Assembly: GCA_900549555.1 (NCBI GenBank)
Contig: UROO01000030.1
Span: forward strand, 1-18,721
Direction of reading: 5' to 3'
Source: an uncultured Collinsella sp.
Lineage (GTDB): Bacteria > Actinomycetota > Coriobacteriia > Coriobacteriales > Coriobacteriaceae
Length of the DNA: 18,721 bases
The translations under genes were made by a program, and so were the position numbers. The notes under the pieces were generated by a model. That model had not been told where the DNA came from. It was given only the letters and a program-made list of their open reading frames with translations, and ran no database searches. The number at the start of each line of letters is the position of its first letter. Positions within the stretch are counted from its first letter, which is position 1. This document shows, piece by piece, positions 7,747 through 15,391 of the stretch.

Positions 7747-9360
7747 TTACTCCTCGGATCCGTCCTCGCCAGCGAACTTCTTCTGCTGATCGAGTTTATG
7801 CTTACCACTCACAATAGACGTGGCACCAAGCGTGGCCAAACTTGCACTGGCAAGGCTTGCCATCACGATGAGGTCGCCCGTCTTGGGCATATTGCCACCC
7901 GAGGCCTTGGTCGTCGTGGTCGTGGTAGTCATCGTGGTGGTCGAGGTGACGTTCTTGTCGTCAACCTTCTGAGCATCGGCGTCGGACTGTCTCGCGCCCG
8001 CATCGATCGTAGCGTCGGCATCGCCGTCGGTCCTGGACTCGAGAGCCTCACCAGAAGACGAGCCGATGTTGTTGCCAGCCGTCATCGAAGACCCGATCAT
8101 GGCGCCAAGCTGCTCGACAAAGGAGGACTTGTTCTCGGTCGACGAATTACTGACATCGGAGTCCTCGGTAGAGTCGGAATCAGTGCCAGAGCTCTCGCCA
8201 ACATCGGTGGAGCCATTGGAGGGGCCGCCAGTCGATCCAGAGACAGAACCACCGGTTGAACCAGAGCCCGAATCACCAGCACCGCCAGCAGACTCCGTTC
8301 CACCCGAAGCAGTCCCGCCATTACCGGCACCATTGTTACCAACACCAGTCGAAGGCGCACCCGTCTCGCCGCCATTGTCCGCATCACTATCGGTTTCCAC
8401 CGTTGGCCCAGCAGGCGCAGCAGGGGCCTTGTTCGGGTGAGGTGCCGGCGCGGGCGCAGGCTTAGGCTCAGGATCGGGCTCCGAAGGCGTCTCCTCAGCG
8501 GCAGCCTCGTCCTCGGCAATATAGACCAAGCAGTCCTTGAGCTCGTTTTTATAGCGATTCTTCCAGCCCTCGTGGTACTGGGGCTGGCTTGCATACTTGG
8601 TCGCCACGTTATTGACCACGCTGTTGGAAAGTGCCGTCACAAACTCGCGGTCGGTCATGCTGTTGGAAAGGTTTGCCCAACGGAAAAAGTCCTGGCAGCC
8701 ACCGGTGCCGCACATATTGGTGATACTCCACACCATGCCCTTGACGCAGTCGGCGCGACCGGCAATGTCAATGCCGAGCGCACTCTTGAGCCACGACTCG
8801 GTCACGGCATAGTAGGAGTTATACGCATAAGCATCCTGCAGTGCCGAGAATTCTTCAGGGTCGGTGTTATAAGCACCCTGGAAGGCCTCCTGCGCAATAC
8901 GGCCCAGCTCAGTGAGCTGGCCGTTCGCATACATGGGGTTGTTTCCGTTGGAAATCTCGCTGCCACGATCGATCGCAGCCTTAAGCATGCCGTACTTAGC
9001 AGAATCGTAGTTGTAGACCTGCTTCATAAACGGAATGAGCGACCATCGGCGGTCGAACTGGTAATAGCCCAGCGCGTTATAACCGTCGCCATACGAAAAA
9101 CCCTGGTTATAGTTGCCATGGCTCTCATATTTGGTGAAGTACTTCATCTCGGCGGTCACGTTGACAAACGAAACACCCTGAACCGACCTCAGCACGCCCG
9201 AGAAGGACTGCTGGGTGTAAAGGCCCTTATCGATATCGGTGGCATCCGAGGCAACGCCCGGCGTGGGCTCCTCGGCTATAGCGGTTGCGGGTGCGGCAAC
9301 GGCGCCAAACGAAAGCGCCAACGTCAGACCCGCAACAATCGCGGAATGCTTGGGCTGCAT
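7747..9360 (-). CDS. Sortase-anchored surface protein with lysozyme-like domain
   Basis: A 537-residue exported, wall-anchored protein. A signal peptide covers residues 1-29 (MQPKH, hydrophobic core AIVAGLTLALSFGAVAA, cleavage after ATAIA). Residues ~65-300 form an enzymatic-looking domain whose start, EMKYFTKYESHGNY then DGYNALGYYQF, resembles lysozyme/transglycosylase-like folds; Glu79 is the candidate catalytic acid. Four cysteines (in RADC, NMCG, GGCQ and KDCL) could form disulfides. Residues ~300-480 are a long Pro/Ala then Ser/Gly/Asp/Thr linker ending in a threonine run. The sorting signal is MPKTG (~491-495, an LPXTG variant), a hydrophobic helix, GKHK and an acidic tail. Start ATG 9360 was chosen over an upstream GTG at 9438 because GGGAGG sits 4-5 nt before it and the signal peptide then begins correctly. 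Peptidoglycan cleavage is inferred; the linker suits projection through the wall. Confidence 0.8.
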   Translation of the reverse strand: MQPKHSAIVAGLTLALSFGAVAAPATAIAEEPTPGVASDATDIDKGLYTQQSFSGVLRSVQGVSFVNVTAEMKYFTKYESHGNYNQGFSYGDGYNALGYYQFDRRWSLIPFMKQVYNYDSAKYGMLKAAIDRGSEISNGNNPMYANGQLTELGRIAQEAFQGAYNTDPEEFSALQDAYAYNSYYAVTESWLKSALGIDIAGRADCVKGMVWSITNMCGTGGCQDFFRWANLSNSMTDREFVTALSNSVVNNVATKYASQPQYHEGWKNRYKNELKDCLVYIAEDEAAAEETPSEPDPEPKPAPAPAPHPNKAPAAPAGPTVETDSDADNGGETGAPSTGVGNNGAGNGGTASGGTESAGGAGDSGSGSTGGSVSGSTGGPSNGSTDVGESSGTDSDSTEDSDVSNSSTENKSSFVEQLGAMIGSSMTAGNNIGSSSGEALESRTDGDADATIDAGARQSDADAQKVDDKNVTSTTTMTTTTTTTKASGGNMPKTGDLIVMASLASASLATLGATSIVSGKHKLDQQKKFAGEDGSEE

Positions 9361-9412
9361 AGATCCTCCCTGCATTGGTATAGTTAAAGTGCGGTTTGCA
9401 AAGATGGATTCA

Positions 9413-9440
9413 GTATTACAGCTCCCCGTTTGTTGCACAA
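9413..9440 (-). promoter_or_regulatory. Candidate promoter of the surface-protein gene
   Basis: Minus strand: TTGTGC (9440-9435), 16-nt spacer, TAATAC (9418-9413), giving a leader of about 45 nt before ATG 9360. The -35 overlaps the palindrome at 9430-9443, so a repressor could act here. Confidence 0.4.
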
Positions 9441-9443
9441 CAA
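9430..9443. repeat. Palindrome TTGTTGCACAACAA, possible operator
   Basis: TTGTTG and CAACAA are perfect inverted arms around a 2-nt centre. CAACAACCC, starting at 9438, recurs at 9459, 21 bp away, about two helical turns. The palindrome overlaps the candidate -35 of the surface-protein gene, and a near copy is at 7668-7681. Operator function is inferred. Confidence 0.4.
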
Positions 9444-9486
9444 CCCATCGGTAAACGGCAACAACCCTCCGCGAAATCTTAAGGAA

Positions 9487-9906
9487 TTAAACAAACTGGT
9501 CGTCGGGAGCCAGCAGAAGCTCGCCATAACGCTCCATTAGCCCGTCTCTCAGTTGACAGAAAGCGGGGATATAGACGTTCAAGATGCGCTGAATCAAATC
9601 TTGAGCGAGCTTGTTGTCATAGATATGGACATTCGTATTGCGATCTCTGAGCATATCTAGCCAGGCTGCCTCATCAATAAAGTCGTAGAATCGGTAGGAC
9701 TCCTTCAAGATGGCACGAGGGGACCCCGACGCGGCAAGCGTGGCACCCTCATACTCGAGCAGACGCTTGAGGAGCGTAATTGAGAGACCGAAAACCTGCT
9801 CATAGATATATGTACATCCGGAGACAACATAGTCGTTATCGAAATCTTGGAATCGAGCTGTCTCTAGCAGTGCCAGACGCGAATCAAAGGCTTCGTACGA
9901 CTTCAC
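9487..9906 (-). CDS. HI0074-family HEPN protein (nucleotidyltransferase substrate-binding type), solitary
   Basis: A 139-residue all-helical protein of the HI0074 family (PF08780), whose members usually pair with a small MNT-type nucleotidyltransferase; related HEPN-MNT pairs act as toxin-antitoxin modules, the HEPN protein being an RNase. The HEPN signature R-x4-H is present as RNTNVH (residues 89-94) within WLDMLRDRNTNVHIYD (82-97), which matches the family core. No nucleotidyltransferase gene is next to it: downstream is the surface-protein gene, upstream the Rrf2 regulator. The GTG at 9904-9906 has AGGGG (9916-9920 complement) 9 nt upstream, overlapping the Rrf2 stop, so it is probably co-transcribed and coupled with rrf2. 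This is either an orphan toxin-like RNase or a protein recruited to another job. Confidence 0.85.
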   Translation of the reverse strand: MKSYEAFDSRLALLETARFQDFDNDYVVSGCTYIYEQVFGLSITLLKRLLEYEGATLAASGSPRAILKESYRFYDFIDEAAWLDMLRDRNTNVHIYDNKLAQDLIQRILNVYIPAFCQLRDGLMERYGELLLAPDDQFV

Positions 9907-9918
9907 GAAAGCCAGCCC

Positions 9919-10350
9919 CTACAGCTTAATGTCGAAGTTGATCTCGGGGACGGCGGCTAGGTCTGCCAGGGTCACGCCGTCAACGTACTTTTCGATCACG
10001 TCATCCAGGCCGCGCCAGAACTTGACCGTTGAGCACAGATCGCTGCGGGTGCAGCTGTTGTCGATGCCATCGCACGCCACCGGAGCCGTGCTGCCCTCGA
10101 CGGCACGCAGGATGTCGCCGGCACGCACCTCGGAGGGGTCCTTGGCCATCATGTAGCCGCCGCCCTTGCCGCGTACGCTCTTAAGCAGGCCCGCCTTCAT
10201 AAGCGGACGAACCAGCTGCTCCAAATACTTTTGCGAGATGTGCTCGCGGTCGGCGACCTCGCGCAGGGCGATTTTGCCCTCGACGTCGCCAAGCGCTGCG
10301 ATATAGATCATCAGTCGGAGGGCATAGCGGCCCTTAGAAGAAATGAGCAT
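9919..10350 (-). CDS. Rrf2/IscR-type transcriptional regulator, probable Fe-S sensor for suf
   Basis: A 143-residue Rrf2-family DNA-binding regulator. The N-terminal winged helix-turn-helix is clear (SSKGRYALRLMIYIA at 4-18, recognition region HISQKYLEQLVRPL at 37-50, wing RGKGGGYMMAK at 60-70). Three cysteines, Cys93, Cys100 and Cys106 (C-x6-C-x5-C), match the [2Fe-2S]-ligating set of IscR (C-x5-C-x5-C) apart from one extra residue. It should sense Fe-S status and repress or activate Fe-S assembly genes. It diverges from sufCBDSU, separated by a regulatory region with two inverted repeats. ATG 10348-10350 has GAGAGGG about 5 nt upstream. The HEPN gene follows 12 nt after its stop. The target assignment rests on gene position; the family call is secure. 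Confidence 0.92.
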   Translation of the reverse strand: MLISSKGRYALRLMIYIAALGDVEGKIALREVADREHISQKYLEQLVRPLMKAGLLKSVRGKGGGYMMAKDPSEVRAGDILRAVEGSTAPVACDGIDNSCTRSDLCSTVKFWRGLDDVIEKYVDGVTLADLAAVPEINFDIKL

Positions 10351-10383
10351 ACCTACCCTCTCATCGTTGCCGAGACAAAATAC

Positions 10384-10430
10384 CAGGCTTGTTTATCCCA
10401 AATCTTATGCACGCGGGGCAAACAAGCCTG
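10384..10430. promoter_or_regulatory. 11-bp perfect inverted repeat over the rrf2 promoter
   Basis: CAGGCTTGTTT (10384-10394) and AAACAAGCCTG (10420-10430) are perfect inverted arms 25 nt apart. A candidate minus-strand promoter, TTGCCC (10421-10416), 18 nt, GATAAA (10397-10392), overlaps the inner edges of both arms. This suggests autoregulation of rrf2, or a cruciform/hairpin early in the transcript. A terminator is less likely because no T-run follows either arm. Confidence 0.5.
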
Positions 10431-10464
10431 ATTATTATGTCCCACATCTAAAAAGTCGAGTGGA

Positions 10465-10488
10465 TTAGTCGGGTTTTCCCTTGACTAA
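10465..10488. promoter_or_regulatory. Inverted repeat over the suf -35, candidate Rrf2 operator
   Basis: TTAGTC (10465-10470) and GACTAA (10483-10488) are inverted arms 12 nt apart, with a nested GGG/CCC pair inside. The right arm includes most of the TTGACT -35 hexamer, so a bound regulator would block suf. A related half-site AGTCGAG at 10454-10460 directly repeats AGTCGGG at 10467-10473. AGTC/GACT arms also occur in IscR type-1 sites. Confidence 0.5.
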
Positions 10489-10508
10489 CGCCGATCCCAT
10501 AGTAACTT
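10481..10508 (+). promoter_or_regulatory. Candidate suf operon promoter
   Basis: TTGACT (10481-10486), 16-nt spacer, TAACTT (10503-10508). The -35 is near consensus and the -10 weaker, which suits a regulated promoter. The leader to the sufC ATG at 10573 would be about 58 nt. Confidence 0.5.
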
Positions 10509-10572
10509 TATTCCGAGAAGATTCCTAGGGTTTAGTACACCTATGAGTACACCATATACAGAGAGGGACAGC

Positions 10573-11373
10573 ATGAGCGCAAATCCGCTGCTTTCCATCG
10601 AAGGTCTGACCGCCTCCGTGGACGAGAAGACCATCCTCCACAACGTCAACCTCAACGTCGCCGCCGGCGAGACCCACGTGCTGATGGGACCCAACGGCGC
10701 CGGCAAGTCCACCCTCGGCCACCTGGTCATGGGCGACCCCGTCTACACGGTCAACGACGGCCGCATCGTCTTTGACGGCCAGGACATCACCGAGCTCACC
10801 ACCGACAAGCGTTCGCGCGCCGGCCTGTTCCTGAGCTTCCAGGCCCCGGTCGAGATCCCGGGCGTGCCGCTGTCGAGCTTTTTGCGCGCCAGCATCGCCG
10901 GCCGCCCCGGCCTGGAGATGAAGGGCAAGGAGTTCCGCCGTCGCGTGAAGGAGCTCGCGGCCGAGCTCAACATGGATACCGTCTACCTCAACCGCGAGCT
11001 GGGCGTTGGCTTCTCGGGTGGCGAGAAGAAGAAGGTCGAGATGCTCCAGCTCCTGCTGCTGCAGCCCAAGCTCGCCATCCTGGACGAAACCGACTCCGGC
11101 CTGGACGTCGACGCCCTGTCTACCGTCAGCCATGGCATGGACGCCTACCGCAAGAGCTGCGACGGCTCCATGCTCATCATCACGCACAACACGCGCATCC
11201 TGGAGCATCTGGATGTCGACCGCGTCCACGTTATGGTCAAGGGCCATATCGTGCGCGAGGATGACGCCTCGCTGATCCCCTGGATCGACAAGAACGGCTT
11301 TGAGACCTTCGAGTGCGAGGCCGCCGAGCAACGCACCAAGGCCGAAGCCGACGCTGCCGAGCAGCAGGCGTAA
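10573..11373 (+). CDS. sufC: Fe-S assembly ATPase SufC
   Basis: A 266-residue ABC-type ATPase that drives conformational change in the SufB-SufD scaffold during Fe-S cluster assembly in the cytoplasm. Seen: Walker A GPNGAGKST (39-47), ABC signature FSGGEKKKVE (147-156), Walker B LAILDETDSGLD (167-178) with the SufC-type DSGLD, and the switch histidine in ITHNTRIL (203-210). Length is typical apart from an Ala/Glu-rich tail of about 15 residues. I chose ATG 10573 over the in-frame ATG 10543 because GAGAGGG lies 5 nt before it and the protein then starts at the conserved LLSIEGLTASV. It is the first gene of sufCBDSU; sufB starts 12 nt after its stop. Confidence 0.97.
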   Translation: MSANPLLSIEGLTASVDEKTILHNVNLNVAAGETHVLMGPNGAGKSTLGHLVMGDPVYTVNDGRIVFDGQDITELTTDKRSRAGLFLSFQAPVEIPGVPLSSFLRASIAGRPGLEMKGKEFRRRVKELAAELNMDTVYLNRELGVGFSGGEKKKVEMLQLLLLQPKLAILDETDSGLDVDALSTVSHGMDAYRKSCDGSMLIITHNTRILEHLDVDRVHVMVKGHIVREDDASLIPWIDKNGFETFECEAAEQRTKAEADAAEQQA

Positions 11374-11385
11374 AGGGGCGACGCA

Positions 11386-12798
11386 ATGACCAAGAACCGC
11401 ACCGAGGTTGCGGACATCGACCGCAGCCTCTACGACTTCACCTATGGCGAGGAGGGATTCGAGCGCCTCGACGCCGGCATCACGCCCGACATCGTGCGCG
11501 AGATCAGCGCCAAGAAGGACGAGCCGCAGTGGATGCTCGACCTGCGCCTCAAGTCCCTCGAGATCTTCAATCGTTTCCCCGACCCGACGTGGGGCCCCTC
11601 CATCGAGGACCTGGACATGGACAACATCGTCACCTACGTCAAGCCCAACACCGACCAAAAGCACGACTGGGAGTCGGTGCCCGACGACATCAAGAACACC
11701 TTTGAGCGCCTGGGCATCCCCGAGGCAGAGCGCAGCTACCTGGCGGGCGTCGGCGCGCAGTACGACTCCGAGCTGGTCTACCACAACATGCAGGACACTG
11801 CGTCCAAGATGGGCATCGTCTACTCCGGCATCGAAGAGGCCCTGCACGACCCGCAGTGGGAGCCGCTCATCCACGAGAAGTTTATGACGCTCATCCCGCC
11901 CACCGACCACAAGTTTGCGGCCCTGCACGGCGCCGTGTGGTCGGGCGGCTCGTTTGTCTACGTGCCCAAGGGCACCAAGCTCGATTTTCCGCTGCAGAGC
12001 TACTTCCGCCTTAACGCCAAGGGCGCCGGCCAGTTTGAGCACACGCTCATCATCGTCGAGGACGATGCCGACCTGCACTTTATTGAGGGCTGCTCCGCGC
12101 CCAAGTACAACGTGGCCAACCTCCACGCAGGCGCTGTCGAGCTGTTTGTGGGCAAGCGCGCGCATCTGCGCTACTCGACTATCGAGAACTGGTCCAAGAA
12201 CATGTACAACCTCAACACCAAGCGTGCGCGCGTGGACGAGGATGGCGACATCGAGTGGATCAGCGGCTCCTTCGGCAGCCACGTGGGCTACCTCTACCCC
12301 ATGAGCGTGCTCAACGGCCGTCGCGCCCGCTCGAGCTTTACCGGCATTACCTTTGCCGGCGCCGGCCAGAACCTCGATACCGGCTGCAAGGTCGTGCTCA
12401 ACGCGCCCGACACCTCGGCAACCGTCGAGACCAAGGGTATCTCCAAGAGCGGCGGCATCCAGACCTTCCGCAGCTCCATCGTGGCCACGCCTAAGGCCGA
12501 AGGTTCCAAAGCAACCGTGAGCTGCCAGTCGCTGATGCTCGACGACCAGAGCCGCTCCGATACCATCCCCGCCATGGACATCCGCGCCAAGAACGTCGAC
12601 ATCGGCCACGAGGCCACCATCGGCCGCATCGGCGACGACAAGGTGTTCTACCTGATGAGCCGCGGCATATCGGAGGAAGAGGCCCGCACCATGATCGTCA
12701 ACGGCTTTGCCAACCCGGTCTCCAAGGAGCTGCCGCTTGAGTACGCCGTCGAGATGAACAACCTGATCAAGCTCGAGATGGAAGGAGCGATCGGATAA
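11386..12798 (+). CDS. sufB: Fe-S cluster scaffold protein SufB
   Basis: A 470-residue SufB, the subunit of SufBC2D on which new Fe-S clusters form. The family blocks are clear: GVGAQYDSELVYHNM (121-135), VYVPKGTKLDFPLQ (191-204), the beta-helix core with EGCSAPKYNVANLHAG (234-249), and the C-terminal VSCQSLMLDDQSRSDTIP with Cys380, the likely counterpart of the essential E. coli SufB Cys405, followed by IGHEATIGRIGDDKVFYLMSRGI with His408-Glu409. These residues support an active scaffold. ATG 11386 has AGGGG 7 nt upstream. The stop TAA shares one base with the sufD ATG (TAATG at 12796-12800), so translation is coupled. Confidence 0.97.
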   Translation: MTKNRTEVADIDRSLYDFTYGEEGFERLDAGITPDIVREISAKKDEPQWMLDLRLKSLEIFNRFPDPTWGPSIEDLDMDNIVTYVKPNTDQKHDWESVPDDIKNTFERLGIPEAERSYLAGVGAQYDSELVYHNMQDTASKMGIVYSGIEEALHDPQWEPLIHEKFMTLIPPTDHKFAALHGAVWSGGSFVYVPKGTKLDFPLQSYFRLNAKGAGQFEHTLIIVEDDADLHFIEGCSAPKYNVANLHAGAVELFVGKRAHLRYSTIENWSKNMYNLNTKRARVDEDGDIEWISGSFGSHVGYLYPMSVLNGRRARSSFTGITFAGAGQNLDTGCKVVLNAPDTSATVETKGISKSGGIQTFRSSIVATPKAEGSKATVSCQSLMLDDQSRSDTIPAMDIRAKNVDIGHEATIGRIGDDKVFYLMSRGISEEEARTMIVNGFANPVSKELPLEYAVEMNNLIKLEMEGAIG

Positions 12799-14069
12799 TG
12801 AAACAGGAAACCAACACCGCTGCTACCACGCTCGAGCAGGTCAACGCTATGCCGGCCGCCACTTGGGGCTGGCTCAAGATGAACCAGACCAAGCTCGAGC
12901 TTTCGGACGAACTTGCCGCCGCTCCCGCCGAGGCCGTTGAGGTCGAGGGCCTGGACGAGCAGTTTGCCGGCTCGGCCGACGCCTTCGATACCGCCATGGA
13001 CGCCATGGCCGAGCGCTTCCCCGAGCGCCGTGCCTCCGCCCCCGGCGACGCCGCCGATCGTGCCCGCATCACGCCCGAGACCGAGCTCGACGTGCCCGCC
13101 ACCTCCGTCTACCAGGCCGGCGCTATCAAGCTCGAAGAGGAGCTCTCCCCCGCCGAGGCCTTCGAGACCGGCATGGGCGAGGCCGCCTACACCTATCTGG
13201 CCGATCACGCCACCAAGCGCGTCGTCATCGATGTGCCCGCGTACGGACGCGCCACGGTTACCGTGCGCGTGAGCGGTGTCGACGCCGCCGCGGCCATCGC
13301 CGCTATCGATGTCGTCGCCCGTCCGCAGGCAACGCTCGACCTGCAGATCGCCCTGGACTCCCCCGTCAACGGCCAAGGCGTCGTGGGCTCCGTGCTGCGC
13401 GTGTGCGCTCACGAGTACGCCACCGTCAACGTAACCTGCACGCAGACGCTCGATGACAGCTGGATCGCGCTCGACGACACCGGTCTGTTCCTGGACGAGG
13501 GCGCGCGCGTCAACGTGCAGCACACCGTTCTGGGTGCCGGCGCCAGCGCCACCGGCCTTGCCGGCGACCTGCTGGGCGACACCGCCAAGGTGACCATCGA
13601 TACCGATTACCTGGGTGCCCGCGAACAGGTGCGTGACTTTAACTACGAGCTGCGCCACCGCGGCCGCAAGACCGAGTGCGAGATCGACGCGAACGGCGTG
13701 CTGACTGGCACGTCAAAGAAGGTCTACCGCGGCACCATCGACCTCGTGCACGGCTGCAAGGGTGCCGTCGGCACCGAGCGCGAGACGGTGCTCTTGGCCA
13801 ACAAGGGCGTCGACAACAAGACCGTTCCCGTCATCCTCTGCGACGAGGACGACGTCGCCGGCAACCACGGCGCCACCATCGGTCACGTCCGCGACGAGCA
13901 GCTGTTCTACCTCGCCTGCCGCGGCCTTGACCAAAACGCCGCCGAGGACCTGTTCATCCGCGCCAAGCTGGAGGACGCCGCGCTTTCCGCCATCGACGAG
14001 CGCACCCGCGCCGCCGTCGTTCGCTTGGGCAACAACCTAATCGACAACTTTGAGGAGGAGCTCGCATGA
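12798..14069 (+). CDS. sufD: Fe-S assembly protein SufD
   Basis: A 423-residue SufD, the SufB paralogue in the SufBC2D complex, implicated in iron entry and cluster formation at the SufB-SufD interface. The N-terminal ~110 residues are variable and acidic/Ala-rich, with WGWLKMNQTKLEL near 23-35. The C-terminal beta-helix has FNYELRHRGRKTECEIDANGVL, YRGTIDLVHGCKGAVG and NHGATIGHVRDEQLFYLACRGL; the histidine in NHGATIG probably matches the functional His360 of E. coli SufD. The ATG overlaps the sufB stop by one base, and its own TGA overlaps the sufS ATG (ATGA at 14066-14069). This tight packing indicates a single translational unit. Confidence 0.95.
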   Translation: MKQETNTAATTLEQVNAMPAATWGWLKMNQTKLELSDELAAAPAEAVEVEGLDEQFAGSADAFDTAMDAMAERFPERRASAPGDAADRARITPETELDVPATSVYQAGAIKLEEELSPAEAFETGMGEAAYTYLADHATKRVVIDVPAYGRATVTVRVSGVDAAAAIAAIDVVARPQATLDLQIALDSPVNGQGVVGSVLRVCAHEYATVNVTCTQTLDDSWIALDDTGLFLDEGARVNVQHTVLGAGASATGLAGDLLGDTAKVTIDTDYLGAREQVRDFNYELRHRGRKTECEIDANGVLTGTSKKVYRGTIDLVHGCKGAVGTERETVLLANKGVDNKTVPVILCDEDDVAGNHGATIGHVRDEQLFYLACRGLDQNAAEDLFIRAKLEDAALSAIDERTRAAVVRLGNNLIDNFEEELA

Positions 14070-15391
14070 TCGACACCGAGCACGTTAAATGCGACACCTG
14101 TACCGCACCGGAGCCTATGGAGCTCGACGCCAGCGACGAGGCCTCGCGCGGCTGGCCTACCGTCGACATCGAGACCAACCCCTACAAGGCGCAGTTCCCG
14201 CTGTTCCAGCAGCACCCCGAGATCGCCTTCCTCGATAGCGCCGCCACCGCGCAGCGTCCCGCCTGCGTGCTCGACGCCGAGCGCGACTTCTACCAGCGCA
14301 TGAACGCCAACCCCCTGCGTGGCCTGTACTCGCTGTCCGTCGAGGCCACCGAGGCCATCGCGAAGGTGCGCCAGCAGATCGCCGACGTCATCGGCGCCCC
14401 CCAGGCCAACGAGGTCGTCTTCACCCGCAACACGAGCGAGTCGCTCAACCTGGTCGCCAAGAGCTTTGCGCCCACGGTCCTCGAGCCGGGCGACGAGGTC
14501 GTCATCACCATCATGGAGCACCACTCTAACCTGATCCCGTGGCAGCAGGTCTGCCGCGAGACCGGCGCCAAGCTCGTCTACCTCTACCCCACCAAGACCG
14601 GTCAGCTCACGACCGAGGAGGTTCTGTCCAAGGTGGGTCCCAAGACCAAGATCTTGGCCGTGGGTCAAGTCTCTAACGTGCTGGGCGTCGAGAACCCGGT
14701 CAAGAATCTCGGCAAGCTCGTGCACAAGTACGGCGGCTATCTGGTCGTCGACGGTGCGCAGTCGCTGCCGCACATGCCGGTCGATGTTGCCGATCTGGGC
14801 GCCGACTTCTTTGCCTTTAGCGCGCACAAGGCCATGGGCCCCATGGGCATCGGCGTGCTGTGGGGCAAGATGGACCTGCTCAACGCCATGCCGCCCATGC
14901 TCACCGGCGGTGAGATGATCGACTCGGTCACCGAGCAGGATGCCGTCTGGGCTCCCGTCCCCGAGAAGTTCGAGGCCGGCACGCAGGACGCCGCCGGCAT
15001 CTTCGCCACAGGCGCGGCACTTGATTACCTCGTCAACACGGTGGGCTACGAAAACATCCAGGCACGCGAGCAGGCACTCGTCCACTACCTGATGGGCGAG
15101 CTCATGCAGCTCGACTTTGTCCAGATCATCGGCTCCATCTATTGGGACAACCACCACGGCGTCGTGAGCTTTAACGTCAAGGGCATCCACCCACACGATG
15201 TCGCGAGCATCATGGACATGGACGGCGTCTGCATCCGCGCCGGTCACCACTGCGCGCAGCCGTTGCTCACCTGGCTAGGCGTCGAGAACCTTGCCTGCTG
15301 CCGCGCCAGCATGGCTTTCTACAACGACAAGGCCGATATCGACAAGTTTATCGCCGGCCTGCATCACGTTTGGAGCACGTTCAATGGGTAA
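14066..15391 (+). CDS. sufS: Cysteine desulfurase SufS
   Basis: A 441-residue class V, PLP-dependent cysteine desulfurase that takes sulfur from L-cysteine as an enzyme persulfide and hands it to SufU. Seen: FLDSAATAQRP (55-65), NTSESLNLVAKS (122-133), EHHSNLIPW (151-159), VDGAQSLPHMPVD (228-240), the PLP-binding lysine in SAHKAMGPMGIG (Lys255) and the catalytic cysteine in RAGHHCAQP (Cys396). Compared with typical ~405-residue SufS it has an N-terminal extension of about 35 residues carrying a CDTC motif (Cys9, Cys12) and an acidic stretch. The start at ATG 14066 is supported by the ATGA overlap and AGGAGGAG within the end of sufD. It overlaps sufU by 8 nt. Confidence 0.97.
   Translation: MIDTEHVKCDTCTAPEPMELDASDEASRGWPTVDIETNPYKAQFPLFQQHPEIAFLDSAATAQRPACVLDAERDFYQRMNANPLRGLYSLSVEATEAIAKVRQQIADVIGAPQANEVVFTRNTSESLNLVAKSFAPTVLEPGDEVVITIMEHHSNLIPWQQVCRETGAKLVYLYPTKTGQLTTEEVLSKVGPKTKILAVGQVSNVLGVENPVKNLGKLVHKYGGYLVVDGAQSLPHMPVDVADLGADFFAFSAHKAMGPMGIGVLWGKMDLLNAMPPMLTGGEMIDSVTEQDAVWAPVPEKFEAGTQDAAGIFATGAALDYLVNTVGYENIQAREQALVHYLMGELMQLDFVQIIGSIYWDNHHGVVSFNVKGIHPHDVASIMDMDGVCIRAGHHCAQPLLTWLGVENLACCRASMAFYNDKADIDKFIAGLHHVWSTFNG

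Noticed and set aside
9361..9438. Longer N-terminus for the surface protein from GTG 9438
   Set aside because: It would place 26 polar residues before the signal peptide; ATG 9360 has a strong ribosome site. The candidate promoter also lies within the extension.
10543..10572. Upstream ATG as sufC start
   Set aside because: The ATG at 10573 has a better placed ribosome site and fits the SufC family start; the extra 10 residues are not family-like.
10525..12609. Long minus-strand open frame of 694 codons
   Set aside because: It lies wholly antisense to the clear sufC and sufB genes, has biased Ala/Val/Leu/Gly/His composition and no recognisable domain. Such mirror frames are common in GC-rich genes. 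The same holds for frames at 12648-13658, 13907-15250 and 17694-18686.
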